In this document: piece by piece, positions 16,949 to 24,970 of the stretch
Numbering within the stretch: the stretch's first letter is position 1
Layout: every line of letters starts with the position of its first letter
NCBI GenBank assembly: GCA_900539375.1
Contig: UQBY01000003.1
Span: 88,030 to 152,029 of the forward strand
From: an uncultured Clostridium sp.
Lineage (GTDB): Bacteria > Bacillota > Clostridia > Clostridiales > Clostridiaceae
Direction: 5' to 3'
DNA length: 64,000 nt
Notes under the pieces: generated by a model
The model's input: only the letters and a program-made list of their open reading frames with translations
The model's database searches: none
What the model was told of the DNA's origin: nothing
Position numbers and translations under genes: made by a program

Positions 16949-18292
16949 TTATCTAGTAATATTGTTAAGCCATTTATAGGTTTTAAATCTTACTGTAGAT
17001 AATGGAACCTTTATTATTTCATCACTCATTAATATAACATAAACCATTGGTACACTCCATTTAAATACAAAGGCTGCTATTGCACTTAAAAGTATTGAGC
17101 AACCCCACATTGTTGTTACATCAATAAATAATCCAAATTTAGTATCTCCACCTGCTCTAAATATTCCAACAATCATTGTAGTATTATATGCTTGGCATAA
17201 GACAAAATAGGACATAACAAACATCATACTACCAAGATAAGAAACTGCTAAAGGTGAAATAGTTAAATTCGCCATTGCAATTGGTCTTACTATTAAAACT
17301 ATAATAGAGCCCATAAGCCCTGTAATTAGACTTATTTTTATAAACTTTGTCCCATATATTTTTGCTTCTTTAATTTTATTTTCACCAATAGCTTTTCCAA
17401 TAACTATAGATGCTGCTGTTGCTACTCCAAATGTAACTACTGTTGCTAATTGCCTAGTTACTTGAACTACAGAACTAGCTGCTGCTGCTTGACTTCCAAG
17501 TTGTCCAAGTATAGCTGCATTTGCAGAAGTTCCAAGTCCCCACATCATTTCATTTATAGTTACTGGTATTGAAAATTTCATAAAATCTTTAAATAAAGCT
17601 GAATCTAATTTTATAAAGTTTTTAAATCTAAATTTAATTACATCATTATATTTATGTGCATAAATTCCTGTAATAATAAGTTCAACACATCTTGCTATTA
17701 CTGTTGATAAGGCTGCTCCTTCTATTCCTAAAGCAGGTAAACCAAGTTTTCCAAATATAAAAATATAATTTAAAATAACATTTAATACTAATGAAATAAA
17801 ATATACAACTGTTGATATTACAACTTTTTCAACACTTCTCATAATGTTTAAATAAATCATTGTTATTGAAGAAAATATATATGAAAAACATACTATTCTT
17901 AAATATTTAATTCCTTCATTAATGACTTCTGTTTCTGATGAAAAAATCATCATTATTTGCTTTGGAAATATAAATGTTACTGCTGTAAATATAACTCCAA
18001 CTGTTAAGGAAAATCTTAGTGCTATTCCTAAAACTTTTTCAATTGTCTTTGTATCTCCCTTTCCCCAATATTGAGCTGTAAGAACTGCTGCTCCAGAGGT
18101 TAGCCCAAAGAAAATCAAGCTCATTATAAACTGAACTTGATTTCCAAGAGAAGAGGCTGATAAAACAGTTTCGCTTACCTTTCCAAGCATAATTACATCA
18201 GCAGAAGTTACTCCTACATTAATTAAATTTTGTAAAGCTATTGGAACAACTAATGCAAATACCATTTTGTAAAAATTCTTGTTACTTTCCAA
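16949..18292 (-). CDS. MATE-family multidrug/solute antiporter
   Basis: About 447 residues with twelve predicted membrane helices and two-fold MATE organisation (QNLINVGVTSADVIMLGK in the first half, SIPVTINEMMWGLGTSANAAILG in the second). These exporters use sodium or proton gradients; substrate is not evident. I prefer the TTG start at 18292 because TAGGTGAT lies at correct spacing, whereas the GTG at 18301 overlaps it. Single gene. Confidence 0.9.
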   Translation of the reverse strand: MESNKNFYKMVFALVVPIALQNLINVGVTSADVIMLGKVSETVLSASSLGNQVQFIMSLIFFGLTSGAAVLTAQYWGKGDTKTIEKVLGIALRFSLTVGVIFTAVTFIFPKQIMMIFSSETEVINEGIKYLRIVCFSYIFSSITMIYLNIMRSVEKVVISTVVYFISLVLNVILNYIFIFGKLGLPALGIEGAALSTVIARCVELIITGIYAHKYNDVIKFRFKNFIKLDSALFKDFMKFSIPVTINEMMWGLGTSANAAILGQLGSQAAAASSVVQVTRQLATVVTFGVATAASIVIGKAIGENKIKEAKIYGTKFIKISLITGLMGSIIVLIVRPIAMANLTISPLAVSYLGSMMFVMSYFVLCQAYNTTMIVGIFRAGGDTKFGLFIDVTTMWGCSILLSAIAAFVFKWSVPMVYVILMSDEIIKVPLSTVRFKTYKWLNNITR

Positions 18293-18375
18293 ATTTATCA
18301 CCTACATCTTTCATTCATTCCATACTATTATAATGAATTTTTAAGATAAAACAAGGGTATAACAAAAATTTCATA

Positions 18376-19134
18376 TTATATGATTGCAAAAACTATATTA
18401 ATACTATATTTAGGAATTATATCATTAATTGCCTCTTCAAAGGTTTTTAAAACAAATTCTCTATTATTTCTAAAAACTCCACATCCATAAGCTCCTAAAA
18501 CTGCACAATCTGGATTTTTCTCTGCTACTAAAGAAATTATTTTATATATTCTTTCCTTCATAACCTTTTCAATTTCATATTCCTTAATTCCTTTACTTCT
18601 AGCGACTCCTGCATTAGGAGCTGGTGAAGTTATTATAGAACAATTTATTGGTTTTTCTAATGTTTCTCCATTAGAAAACTTCTTAAAAACTTGAATATCT
18701 GGTGAATAAATTATTCTATTACTATATAAAGGATTATGTTCTAATCTATTATATCCATAATAAAAATCCATAGCCTTTATTTGAGAAAAATATAAAGTAG
18801 AAACATAAGAAATACACTCTTCTTGTGCTACTGTTCCTCTTAAAAAGCCTCCTCCTGGATTTTTAGCAGATGCAAAGTTTAAAACTGCCATTGTTTTTTC
18901 AGGATTTTTTGTTCCATACATTTCTATAAAATCAGTAACACCTATTTTTTCTATGTTATCCTTAACAAAAAACCATTTATCTTGATTTAACTTTTCTTTT
19001 ATAACCATATCTTCAATACATTCTGGTTTTTTAGGAATTATTAATTTTTTTACCTCTCCCTTATAAAGATACTCCCCTCTTTTTGTACATTCTACTGTAT
19101 TTTCAGCTAAAATTATTCTATCTTCTCTTTTCAT
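18376..19134 (-). CDS. Bacterial-type poly(ADP-ribose) glycohydrolase (TIGR02452 family)
   Basis: A 252-residue macrodomain-fold protein. The PARG signature is intact: NFASAKNPGGG (Gly 94-96) and, after a short loop, QEE (104-106) with the catalytic glutamate; a YGCGVFRN loop follows near 215. It should remove ADP-ribose from proteins or other targets. The next gene downstream, 39 bases before it in sequence order (19174-19731, transcribed first), is a NADAR protein, forming an ADP-ribose processing pair. ATG has GGAGTAGGTG upstream. Confidence 0.9.
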   Translation of the reverse strand: MKREDRIILAENTVECTKRGEYLYKGEVKKLIIPKKPECIEDMVIKEKLNQDKWFFVKDNIEKIGVTDFIEMYGTKNPEKTMAVLNFASAKNPGGGFLRGTVAQEECISYVSTLYFSQIKAMDFYYGYNRLEHNPLYSNRIIYSPDIQVFKKFSNGETLEKPINCSIITSPAPNAGVARSKGIKEYEIEKVMKERIYKIISLVAEKNPDCAVLGAYGCGVFRNNREFVLKTFEEAINDIIPKYSINIVFAII

Positions 19135-19173
19135 AAGTCTTCACCTACTCCTTAACTATTTTAAAGTTTTATA

Positions 19174-19731
19174 TTATATAGATTCTTCAATAAGCTTGTC
19201 TCTAACCTCCATTAAAGCAAAACCTAATAAATTTTCTCCTCTCCAATAATGTGGATTTTCTATATTGTTATCTTTACTAGACATCTTTATACCCCATACA
19301 GAATCGTAAGGGCTAGCCTCTACTAAAACTCTATTTTTTGTATTTATAATAAACTTCTTAAGTTCTTCATCTTGAGAAAACTTTGCATAATTTCCTCTTA
19401 AAACAATATCATACTTATTATCATTCCATACATTTTCATTAAAATTTCTAACCATTCTTCCTAAAGCTTTTATTCTTTTAGGATATTTACATTCCATAAT
19501 TTTTTCTTCTATTTCTTTGTCATTAAATAATCTTGCTTTTTCTGCCATCATATATTGTTCCATACAGCAATATTTCTTTTCATTAACAATAAAACTCCCT
19601 TGCCACCATTGACTAAAACAAGTTTTTGTTATACTTCCATCACTTGAAGGCGTATTTCTATAGAAAAAAACATATTTTAAATTTTCCTTTTTATCAAATT
19701 TATTTATTATCATACTTACTGAATATTTCAT
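19174..19731 (-). CDS. NADAR family ADP-ribose N-glycosidase-like protein (YbiA type)
   Basis: A 185-residue NADAR protein. Family features seen: FSQWWQGSF, a YCCMEQYMMAEKARLF helix, ALGRMVRNF, and the ending VLVEASPYDSVWGIKMS...NLLGFALMEVRD. NADAR proteins cleave N-glycosidic bonds in ADP-ribose-related metabolites (YbiA and riboflavin intermediates) and some reverse ADP-ribosylation of guanine bases. It is transcribed just ahead of the PARG gene. No ADP-ribosyltransferase toxin is visible nearby. ATG preceded by TTAGGAG. Confidence 0.9.
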   Translation of the reverse strand: MKYSVSMIINKFDKKENLKYVFFYRNTPSSDGSITKTCFSQWWQGSFIVNEKKYCCMEQYMMAEKARLFNDKEIEEKIMECKYPKRIKALGRMVRNFNENVWNDNKYDIVLRGNYAKFSQDEELKKFIINTKNRVLVEASPYDSVWGIKMSSKDNNIENPHYWRGENLLGFALMEVRDKLIEESI

Positions 19732-19831
19732 TTTATTCTCCTAACTTAAATTCTTATTAATATTATCAAATTGATATTATCAGTATAATCCTATTATAGT
19801 CTTTTGTCAATACTTTCTATTTTTTATGTTA

Positions 19832-19866
19832 AAAGCCAACACCTACATAATGTAAGCATTGGCTTT
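19832..19866 (-). terminator. Terminator of the bioY operon
   Basis: AAAGCCAA (19832-19839) and TTGGCTTT (19859-19866) form the stem base; the stop codon of the ligase gene lies inside. T-rich on the minus-strand side. Confidence 0.7.
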
Positions 19867-21159
19867 CTCTTTTAATAAAGTTTTATTAACTTTTCCAGAA
19901 TCATTTAAAGGAATTTCATCTAAAAAAATAATTTTTTTAGGTATTTCACTACTTGTAAGTTTTTCTTTTAATTTAAGTTTTATATTTCCCTTTGATATTT
20001 TATCTTTAAGAACAACATAAGCTATAAGCTCTTTTCCTTTATTTTCATCTTCATAAGTATCTATAACTGCATTTTTAATTTCTTTTATTTTTTTTATTTC
20101 ATTTTCAACCTTTAAGCTACTTATCTTTATTCCACCTTTATTAATTACATCATTATTTCTTCCTTGAAAAATTAAATCTCCATCCTTATCTATATAACCT
20201 ACATCATAAACTGTACAAGGATTATTCATTCCTTCAACATGATATTTACTATCTACATAAATATATCCATCTTTAATAAAAACATTAACATCTTTAAAGG
20301 CTTTCCCTAGGCTTAAAGGTTTTTCTTTTAAATTATCTATATTAGTATATGTAATATAATTAAGTTCACTTGCTCCATAATAAATAATTATTTCTGCATT
20401 TTTAAAACTATTTTTTAATTCTTCTGATAAATCTCCAAAAAGCTGTTGAGAGCCTGTAAAAATACTTTTAACAAATACTAAAGAAGTATCCATTATTTGA
20501 ATTAATGCTTTTAATTTTGCAGGCACTAAATAAATATTAGTAACCTTAAAATCCTTTAATGCCTTTAGCCACTTTCTTGGATTAAAACCTGATATAGAAA
20601 TTAAAGTTCCCCTTTCATAAATAACTCCTAATATACTATTTAAGTTTCCTGTAAAACTTAAAGGTCCATTAAAAAACATTTTAGAGTTAGAATTTATATT
20701 AAATACTTTATTTTGTATAGGAAAAAACTTTGCCCAGCTTTCATAGGTTCTAAAAAGAACTTTAGGTATTCCTGTAGACCCTGAAGTTAAAGCTCCCATA
20801 CATATTTTTTTATTTTCTATAACACCTTCAAAATTATTTACCTTTTTAAATTTTATTTCTTCCTCTTCTTTAGTTAATAAATAGTTTATATTATTTTTTT
20901 TCATTATCTCATCTATACTTTCTTTTGAAAGATTAGGATGAAATATTACTGGTACATTCTCACACCTATTAGCTGCAAAAAAGCTTATAAGCTGAAAATA
21001 TATATCATTACTATATATAGCTATAATTTCTTTTTTAGAAGTTTTTATTTTTAAACTTAAATTTAAAGAATCATCAAATAAATTTTTATATGTGTAACTT
21101 TTATTATCTAAATTTAAAGCTAATTTATCCTCTTTTATTAATAAATCAAAATAATTCAT
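19843..21159 (-). CDS. Acyl-CoA synthetase / AMP-forming ligase, YhfT-like
   Basis: A 438-residue adenylate-forming enzyme. Seen: the P-loop GALTSGSTGIPKVLFRT, YYGASEL (motif corresponding to the adenylation core), GYIDKDGDLIFQGRNNDVINKGG hinge, and the catalytic lysine region PLNDSGKVNKT at the end. It is shorter than usual at the N-terminus. It activates a carboxylic acid as CoA thioester. Last gene of the BirA-controlled operon; its start overlaps the thiolase end by 14 bases. The gene order parallels Bacillus yhfU-T-S. Substrate unknown; pimelate or a fatty acid is a hypothesis. Confidence 0.85.
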   Translation of the reverse strand: MNYFDLLIKEDKLALNLDNKSYTYKNLFDDSLNLSLKIKTSKKEIIAIYSNDIYFQLISFFAANRCENVPVIFHPNLSKESIDEIMKKNNINYLLTKEEEEIKFKKVNNFEGVIENKKICMGALTSGSTGIPKVLFRTYESWAKFFPIQNKVFNINSNSKMFFNGPLSFTGNLNSILGVIYERGTLISISGFNPRKWLKALKDFKVTNIYLVPAKLKALIQIMDTSLVFVKSIFTGSQQLFGDLSEELKNSFKNAEIIIYYGASELNYITYTNIDNLKEKPLSLGKAFKDVNVFIKDGYIYVDSKYHVEGMNNPCTVYDVGYIDKDGDLIFQGRNNDVINKGGIKISSLKVENEIKKIKEIKNAVIDTYEDENKGKELIAYVVLKDKISKGNIKLKLKEKLTSSEIPKKIIFLDEIPLNDSGKVNKTLLKEKANAYIM

Positions 21160-22294
21160 CTTGTTTTTTTATCCTTTCAATTAAAATTGCCATACTTATA
21201 CCACCAGAAGCTGCAATAGATGTTACTCCATACCTTCCTTTAGTTTTTTCTAATGCCTTTAATAAATGTAACATTATTATTGCACCAGATGCTCCATAAG
21301 GGTGGCCATAAGCTAAAGCTCCTCCAAAAATATTATATCTATCTATAAGTGAAGGATTTTTTCTTTGAAACATAACATCAATTGCTGCAAAAGCTTCATT
21401 AAATTCAAAAGCTGATATGTCTTCATAGGATAAATTTTCTTTTTCTAAAAGAAGACTACATGCCTTTAAAGCTCCTTTAGGACTTACTAAAGGATTAATT
21501 CCTATAGTTTTTGTTCCTTTAATTTTATATTCTGATTTTAAATTATTTTCTTTTAAATACTCTTCTGAACATAAAACTAAAAAAGCTGCTCCATCATTTG
21601 TTAATGATATATTTCCAACATTTGTTTTCCCACTTTTTATTATTTTAGGAAGTCTGTTTAAAAGTCTTTCACTTATATTCTTTCTTATTCCTTCATCTTT
21701 TGTACTTCCATTAATTGATAAAGTTATACTCTTTAATATATCTTTACTTTCAAAGGCTTTTTTATGACTTCTTATACTCCAATAATTTAACTCTTCTTCA
21801 GTAATATTTTCTTCCTCTACAACCCTCTCTCCAAATTTAAAAGTTGTATCATCTCCAAATTCTTCTGGTGAAAATTGTGCCACATTATATTTTCCATTAT
21901 TAACACTACTTCTATAATCTTTATCATTATATATTCTTAAAGGCTTCATAGATGAACTTTCAAAACCACCTACAATTATTATATTAGCTTCCTTAGCTTT
22001 TATCTTATTATAGCCTATTTCAATGGCTTTACTACTTGAGGCACACTGCATATCTACAGTAAAGGCAGGAACTTCTTCTGAAATTCCTGCCTTTAAAGCC
22101 ATAAGTCTTGTAATATTTCCACCTGTTCCAATACTGTTTCCACAAATTATTTCATCAATATTTTTAATATTATATTTTTCAATTAAAGATTTTAAAACTT
22201 CTGCTCCTAAATCCTCTGGCAAAATATTTTTATATATTCCATTTTCAACACCTATATAACTTCTTAAGCCACCTAAAATATAAACTTCATTCAT
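21146..22294 (-). CDS. Thiolase (acetyl-CoA C-acetyltransferase family), YhfS-like
   Basis: A 382-residue thiolase. The nucleophilic cysteine sits in VDMQCASSSKAIEIG (about 85-95), with AFEFNEAFAAID, the GGALAYGHPYGASGA histidine loop, and a terminal ASGGISMAI where the usual second catalytic cysteine (CxGGG/CGGIG) is replaced by serine. That substitution could weaken or change condensation chemistry. Between bioY and the ligase in the BirA-controlled operon. ATG follows AAGGAG. Confidence 0.88.
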   Translation of the reverse strand: MNEVYILGGLRSYIGVENGIYKNILPEDLGAEVLKSLIEKYNIKNIDEIICGNSIGTGGNITRLMALKAGISEEVPAFTVDMQCASSSKAIEIGYNKIKAKEANIIIVGGFESSSMKPLRIYNDKDYRSSVNNGKYNVAQFSPEEFGDDTTFKFGERVVEEENITEEELNYWSIRSHKKAFESKDILKSITLSINGSTKDEGIRKNISERLLNRLPKIIKSGKTNVGNISLTNDGAAFLVLCSEEYLKENNLKSEYKIKGTKTIGINPLVSPKGALKACSLLLEKENLSYEDISAFEFNEAFAAIDVMFQRKNPSLIDRYNIFGGALAYGHPYGASGAIIMLHLLKALEKTKGRYGVTSIAASGGISMAILIERIKKQDELF

Positions 22295-22328
22295 ATATTA
22301 CTCTCCTTATGGTTTATAAATATAAAAC

Positions 22329-22865
22329 TTAATAAGCTTTAGCTAAAAATACTCTCTTATTTAAAATTACAGCTATATATGAGCCTAAGATACATTTTAA
22401 TATATCACCAGGTATAAATGGAAATACACTTGCTGTTAATAACTGAATTAAATTTCCTTTCATATACACTTTCATTGTTGTTAATCCACATAAATAGATT
22501 ACAGGAATCCCAACTGCCATTGTAACTAAAAGGTATCTTTTTATATTTACTTCCTTTCCCTTTAAAGCACTTATAATAACAGCAGCTATTAAATAACCTA
22601 AAATATATCCTCCTGTTGGTCCAAAAAGCTTTCCTAAACCACCTGTTCCTCCTGAGAATACTGGAAGTCCACAAGCACCTAAAAGTATATAAACAACCAT
22701 TGTAATAAAAGCTTCCTTTGGTAGCATTATTAATCCAATTAGATTAATAACAATAGTTTGTGCTGTAATACTTGCTAAAGAAAATGGTAGTGGAATAATT
22801 ATATATGATGAAACACATAATAATGCCACACATAATGCAATTTTAGTTAAATCTTTTGTTTTCAT
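22329..22865 (-). CDS. bioY: Biotin transporter S component BioY
   Basis: A 178-residue membrane protein with six helices and BioY signatures: ITAQTIVINLIGLIML, GLPVFSGGTGGLGKLFGPTGGYILGY and FIPGDILKCILG. BioY captures biotin and works alone or with an ECF energizing module. Second gene of a four-gene operon; the BirA operator upstream of the first gene supports its role in biotin supply. Confidence 0.95.
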   Translation of the reverse strand: MKTKDLTKIALCVALLCVSSYIIIPLPFSLASITAQTIVINLIGLIMLPKEAFITMVVYILLGACGLPVFSGGTGGLGKLFGPTGGYILGYLIAAVIISALKGKEVNIKRYLLVTMAVGIPVIYLCGLTTMKVYMKGNLIQLLTASVFPFIPGDILKCILGSYIAVILNKRVFLAKAY

Positions 22866-22877
22866 TTTTATACCCCT

Positions 22878-23420
22878 TTATTTAAAATTGATTTTAAAAC
22901 ATAATTTATTATTAACATAAGCAAAAATGTTTTTTTCAGTTTTCTCTAAAAATATTTCCTCATCAGCTAAAATAGCTTTAACAAATTTTATCTCTAATTC
23001 ACTAAATTCATCTATTTCCTTTAAAATTTCATTTAACAATAACATACCTTGAACAACAGGCTTTTTTGTTAAATGTATATAATTTTTATCCCCAGTTAAA
23101 TTACTAAACTCATAAATTTCTTCTTTACTTATCCCCTTCCAAAAAGAAATATTATTTTTAACAATAGCTTTTTGTAAACTTTCTTTACTACCTTTGTTAA
23201 CTACTTTTTTAACTAAATAAATAGTTAACTTTTCTAAAAGTTTTTCTTTATCCCTTTTTTCTATTGAAATTATTGCTAAACTTTTATTTTCTTTTTCTAT
23301 GTAAGAAAAATACTCTCCTTCTTTTTCTTTAAGATAAATTTCATATTTAATTTTTCCAATAAATGCTCCTTGAAAGCTATCATTATTTAGCTTTGACAAA
23401 GACTTTCCAAACTCTATCAT
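22878..23420 (-). CDS. MaoC-like hotdog-fold protein in the bioY operon
   Basis: A 180-residue protein; the second half contains the hydratase-2 motif SNLTGDKNYIH followed by VVQGMLLLNEIL, characteristic of MaoC/FabZ-like hotdog dehydratases (Asp/His catalytic pair). The first half is a less conserved hotdog repeat. The start is placed at ATG 23420 rather than the longer frame to 23471, because the -10 element at 23443-23448 lies inside the longer frame and GGGAAAT precedes this ATG. Function within a biotin-regulated operon is not established. Confidence 0.72.
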   Translation of the reverse strand: MIEFGKSLSKLNNDSFQGAFIGKIKYEIYLKEKEGEYFSYIEKENKSLAIISIEKRDKEKLLEKLTIYLVKKVVNKGSKESLQKAIVKNNISFWKGISKEEIYEFSNLTGDKNYIHLTKKPVVQGMLLLNEILKEIDEFSELEIKFVKAILADEEIFLEKTEKNIFAYVNNKLCFKINFK

Positions 23421-23442
23421 AATTATTTCCCTTTCAGTAAAG

Positions 23443-23496
23443 ATTATACTGGGTAATGTTTTTATTGTCAACTAATATTAATTTTATAGTTTACAA
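23443..23496 (-). promoter_or_regulatory. BirA operator overlapping the bioY operon promoter
   Basis: Minus strand: TTGTAAACT, 14 bases, AGTTGACAA (23465-23496), the two-fold symmetric BirA site. The right half-site contains the -35 TTGACA (23466-23471), 17 bases from a perfect -10 TATAAT (23443-23448). Biotinyl-AMP-bound BirA is therefore predicted to block polymerase and shut the operon when biotin is ample. Confidence 0.92.
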
Positions 23497-23508
23497 TAAA
23501 ACATAATA

Positions 23509-23542
23509 TTGACATTAAATCGTCACAATAAGTTTATATAAT
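23509..23542 (+). promoter_or_regulatory. Promoter and dyad of candidate small RNA B
   Basis: TTGACA (23509-23514), 22 bases, TATAAT (23537-23542), with TGACA-N6-CGTCACA across 23510-23527. Same layout as at 16802-16835. It diverges from the BirA-controlled promoter 13 bases away. Confidence 0.45.
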
Positions 23543-23548
23543 AAAATC

Positions 23549-23640
23549 ATAAAATAAATCATTTAAATCCCCTCAAAATGATAAATAAACCATTCCCCAA
23601 ATGGTAAAAGCCAAGGTATAAAAAACCTTGGCCTTTTTAT
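23549..23640 (+). ncRNA. Candidate small RNA B, paralogue of small RNA A
   Basis: About 90 nt without coding capacity: AATCCCCTC (23566-23574), hairpin ACCATT/AATGGT with C-rich loop CCCCA (23589-23605), and a terminator hairpin (23610-23632). The order and spacing of elements match the locus at 16842-16945, although the stems differ in sequence, with both arms changed together. Confidence 0.5.
23610..23632 (+). terminator. Terminator of candidate small RNA B
   Basis: GCCAAGGT (23610-23617) pairs with ACCTTGGC (23625-23632), followed by CTTTTTATTTTA. Confidence 0.88.
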
Positions 23641-23699
23641 TTTATTATTACAGTTGAATTTACAACTACATTATCCCATATCCACTTTGCATTTTTAAG
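23637..23699 (-). pseudogene. Possible remnant of a DUF4272 C-terminus
   Basis: On the minus strand a 20-codon tail ends the region with NAKWIWDNVVVNS before TAA, resembling the SWDNV ending of the intact DUF4272 gene at 606-1787. A stop lies directly upstream in the same frame and no more of the gene is found. Weak evidence because the match is short. Confidence 0.3.
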
Positions 23700-23832
23700 T
23701 CAATCTTAAATAACTACGTTTACTTAATATAAAAGAAACTGTTGTTTCTCTTAAAAAAAGTTTCATAAACATATTTTCCTTATATTTATCAATCTAAATC
23801 CTTCTATTTTAATTTCCTTATTTTTATCAATA

Positions 23833-23895
23833 AAAAAGCATTGCATTTAGATAATTAGTATAATTTTTATACCTTTATCTAAAACAATGCTTTTT
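23833..23895 (-). terminator. Terminator after the broken toxin gene
   Basis: Long stem: AAAAAGCATTG (23833-23843) with CAATGCTTTTT (23885-23895), continued by TTTAGATAA/TTATCTAAA. T-run on the minus-strand exit. Confidence 0.82.
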
Positions 23896-23914
23896 AGTTA
23901 ACTTTATTTTTTAT

Positions 23915-24229
23915 TTAAAAATTATTAAATAATATTTCCATATAATTTCTTCTACCATACAATATTCTATATATAGAAATAAACTCCTCTTCTACTTTAT
24001 AAAATATGATATATTTTTCAGCAATAATAAATCTATATTCTTTATCTGCATCTATAACTGATGATAGCTTTTTTCCCATAAGAGGAAATTCTACTAATCT
24101 TTCATATGATTCTATTATTTGTTTTATGGTCCTTAATGCAGCTTCTTCATTTAAAAGTTCTTAAGAAATATAACTTTTTATTTCCTTTAAATCTTTTAAA
24201 GCAATTGGTGTCATTCTTACTTTTTTCAT
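23915..24229 (-). pseudogene. RelE/ParE-family toxin gene interrupted by one stop codon
   Basis: The frame from ATG 24229 reads MKKVRMTPIALKDLKEIKSYIS, then TAA at codon 23 (24161-24163), then continues open in the same frame to a natural TAA at 23915-23917. The remaining residues show the ParE/RelE fold: FPLMGKKL, EYRFIIAEKYIIFYKV and a terminal RILYGRRNYMEIL. A single base change (for example CAA or GAA to TAA) explains the loss. It starts 4 bases after the antitoxin stop. The toxin should be inactive unless the stop is read through. Confidence 0.88.
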
Positions 24230-24233
24230 TTAT

Positions 24234-24485
24234 TTATTCTACTCCTAAAACATTACGTACTTCTTCTGATGATATCCACATTTCTTCATCTTTAATAGAA
24301 TCCTCAGCTTCTGAAAGCTTTGATAATAACTTTATAGTTGCCTTTGTTTTTTCATACTCTTCAATATCAATTAAGACATATCTTCCTCTTCCATTTTTAG
24401 TTAAAAATACTGGCTCTCCAACTGCAATATCTCTTAATACTTCATTGTAATTTCTTAAATCTGATACTGGTTTAATATTAGGCAT
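24234..24485 (-). CDS. Phd/YefM-family antitoxin
   Basis: An 83-residue protein beginning MPNIKPVSDLRNYNEVL, with the YefM/Phd DNA-binding N-terminus (EPVFLTKNGRGRYVLIDIEEYE) and an acidic C-terminal toxin-binding tail. It would neutralise the adjacent RelE/ParE toxin and autorepress the operon. ATG 24485 is preferred over GTG 24494 because AAGGA is correctly spaced for the ATG. Intact although its partner toxin is broken. Confidence 0.88.
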   Translation of the reverse strand: MPNIKPVSDLRNYNEVLRDIAVGEPVFLTKNGRGRYVLIDIEEYEKTKATIKLLSKLSEAEDSIKDEEMWISSEEVRNVLGVE

Positions 24486-24605
24486 ACTTATCACTTCCTT
24501 AATTTAATATATTACTATTATATCATATTTTTCTTAAAATTAAACGTAAAATATTTCTTAATATAAGAATATTTTCTTGTATAATTATTTGTAAAAATTA
24601 GTTAT

Positions 24606-24935
24606 TCAACAACCTAATATTTTTTTCAGTTTAACCATACATTCTTTCTTAAAAAATGTTATTCCATATTTAAGAATATCCTTATATCCATCTTGAACAA
24701 GTTCCATATCATATTTGTTTTCTTCTATCTGCTCTAAGGCTTCATTACATTTCTTTTCAAGTTCATTCACATCTTTTGCAACTTTTATTTCTATAATTAC
24801 AGCCTTTTTTCCTCTATTTGGATATCGAATTATTATATCTCCTCGTCCAATACCACTTTCTCTGTTAGATTTCACTTTGTAATTATGAAGTGTTGAAAGA
24901 ATCCCTGATAAATATAATTTCCTACAGAAAAATAA
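24606..24935 (-). pseudogene. C-terminal remnant of an AAA-ATPase/PD-(D/E)XK nuclease protein (DUF1703 type)
   Basis: The visible frame contains the end of a PDDEXK_9 domain: YKVKSNRESGIGRGDI, then AVIIEIKV (the E-x-K of the nuclease core), and the GYKDILKYGITFFKKECMVKL ending. Homologous-looking codons (YLSGILSTLHN) continue upstream of any start codon to about 24930, where the frame is lost next to a terminator. The N-terminal ATPase domain, usually over 300 residues, is absent. A relic rather than a functional gene. Confidence 0.7.
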
Positions 24936-24963
24936 AAAGAGTAACTAAATAGTCACTCTTTTT
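24934..24963. terminator. Terminator-like hairpin
   Basis: AAAAAGAGT (24934-24942) pairs with ACTCTTTTT (24955-24963), extended by ACT/AGT inside; T-run on the plus side. Confidence 0.65.
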
Positions 24964-24970
24964 TTTAAAG

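Noticed and set aside
22405..22674. Second minus-strand frame within bioY, Trp/Arg-rich
   Set aside because: Shifted reading of the conserved BioY glycine region.
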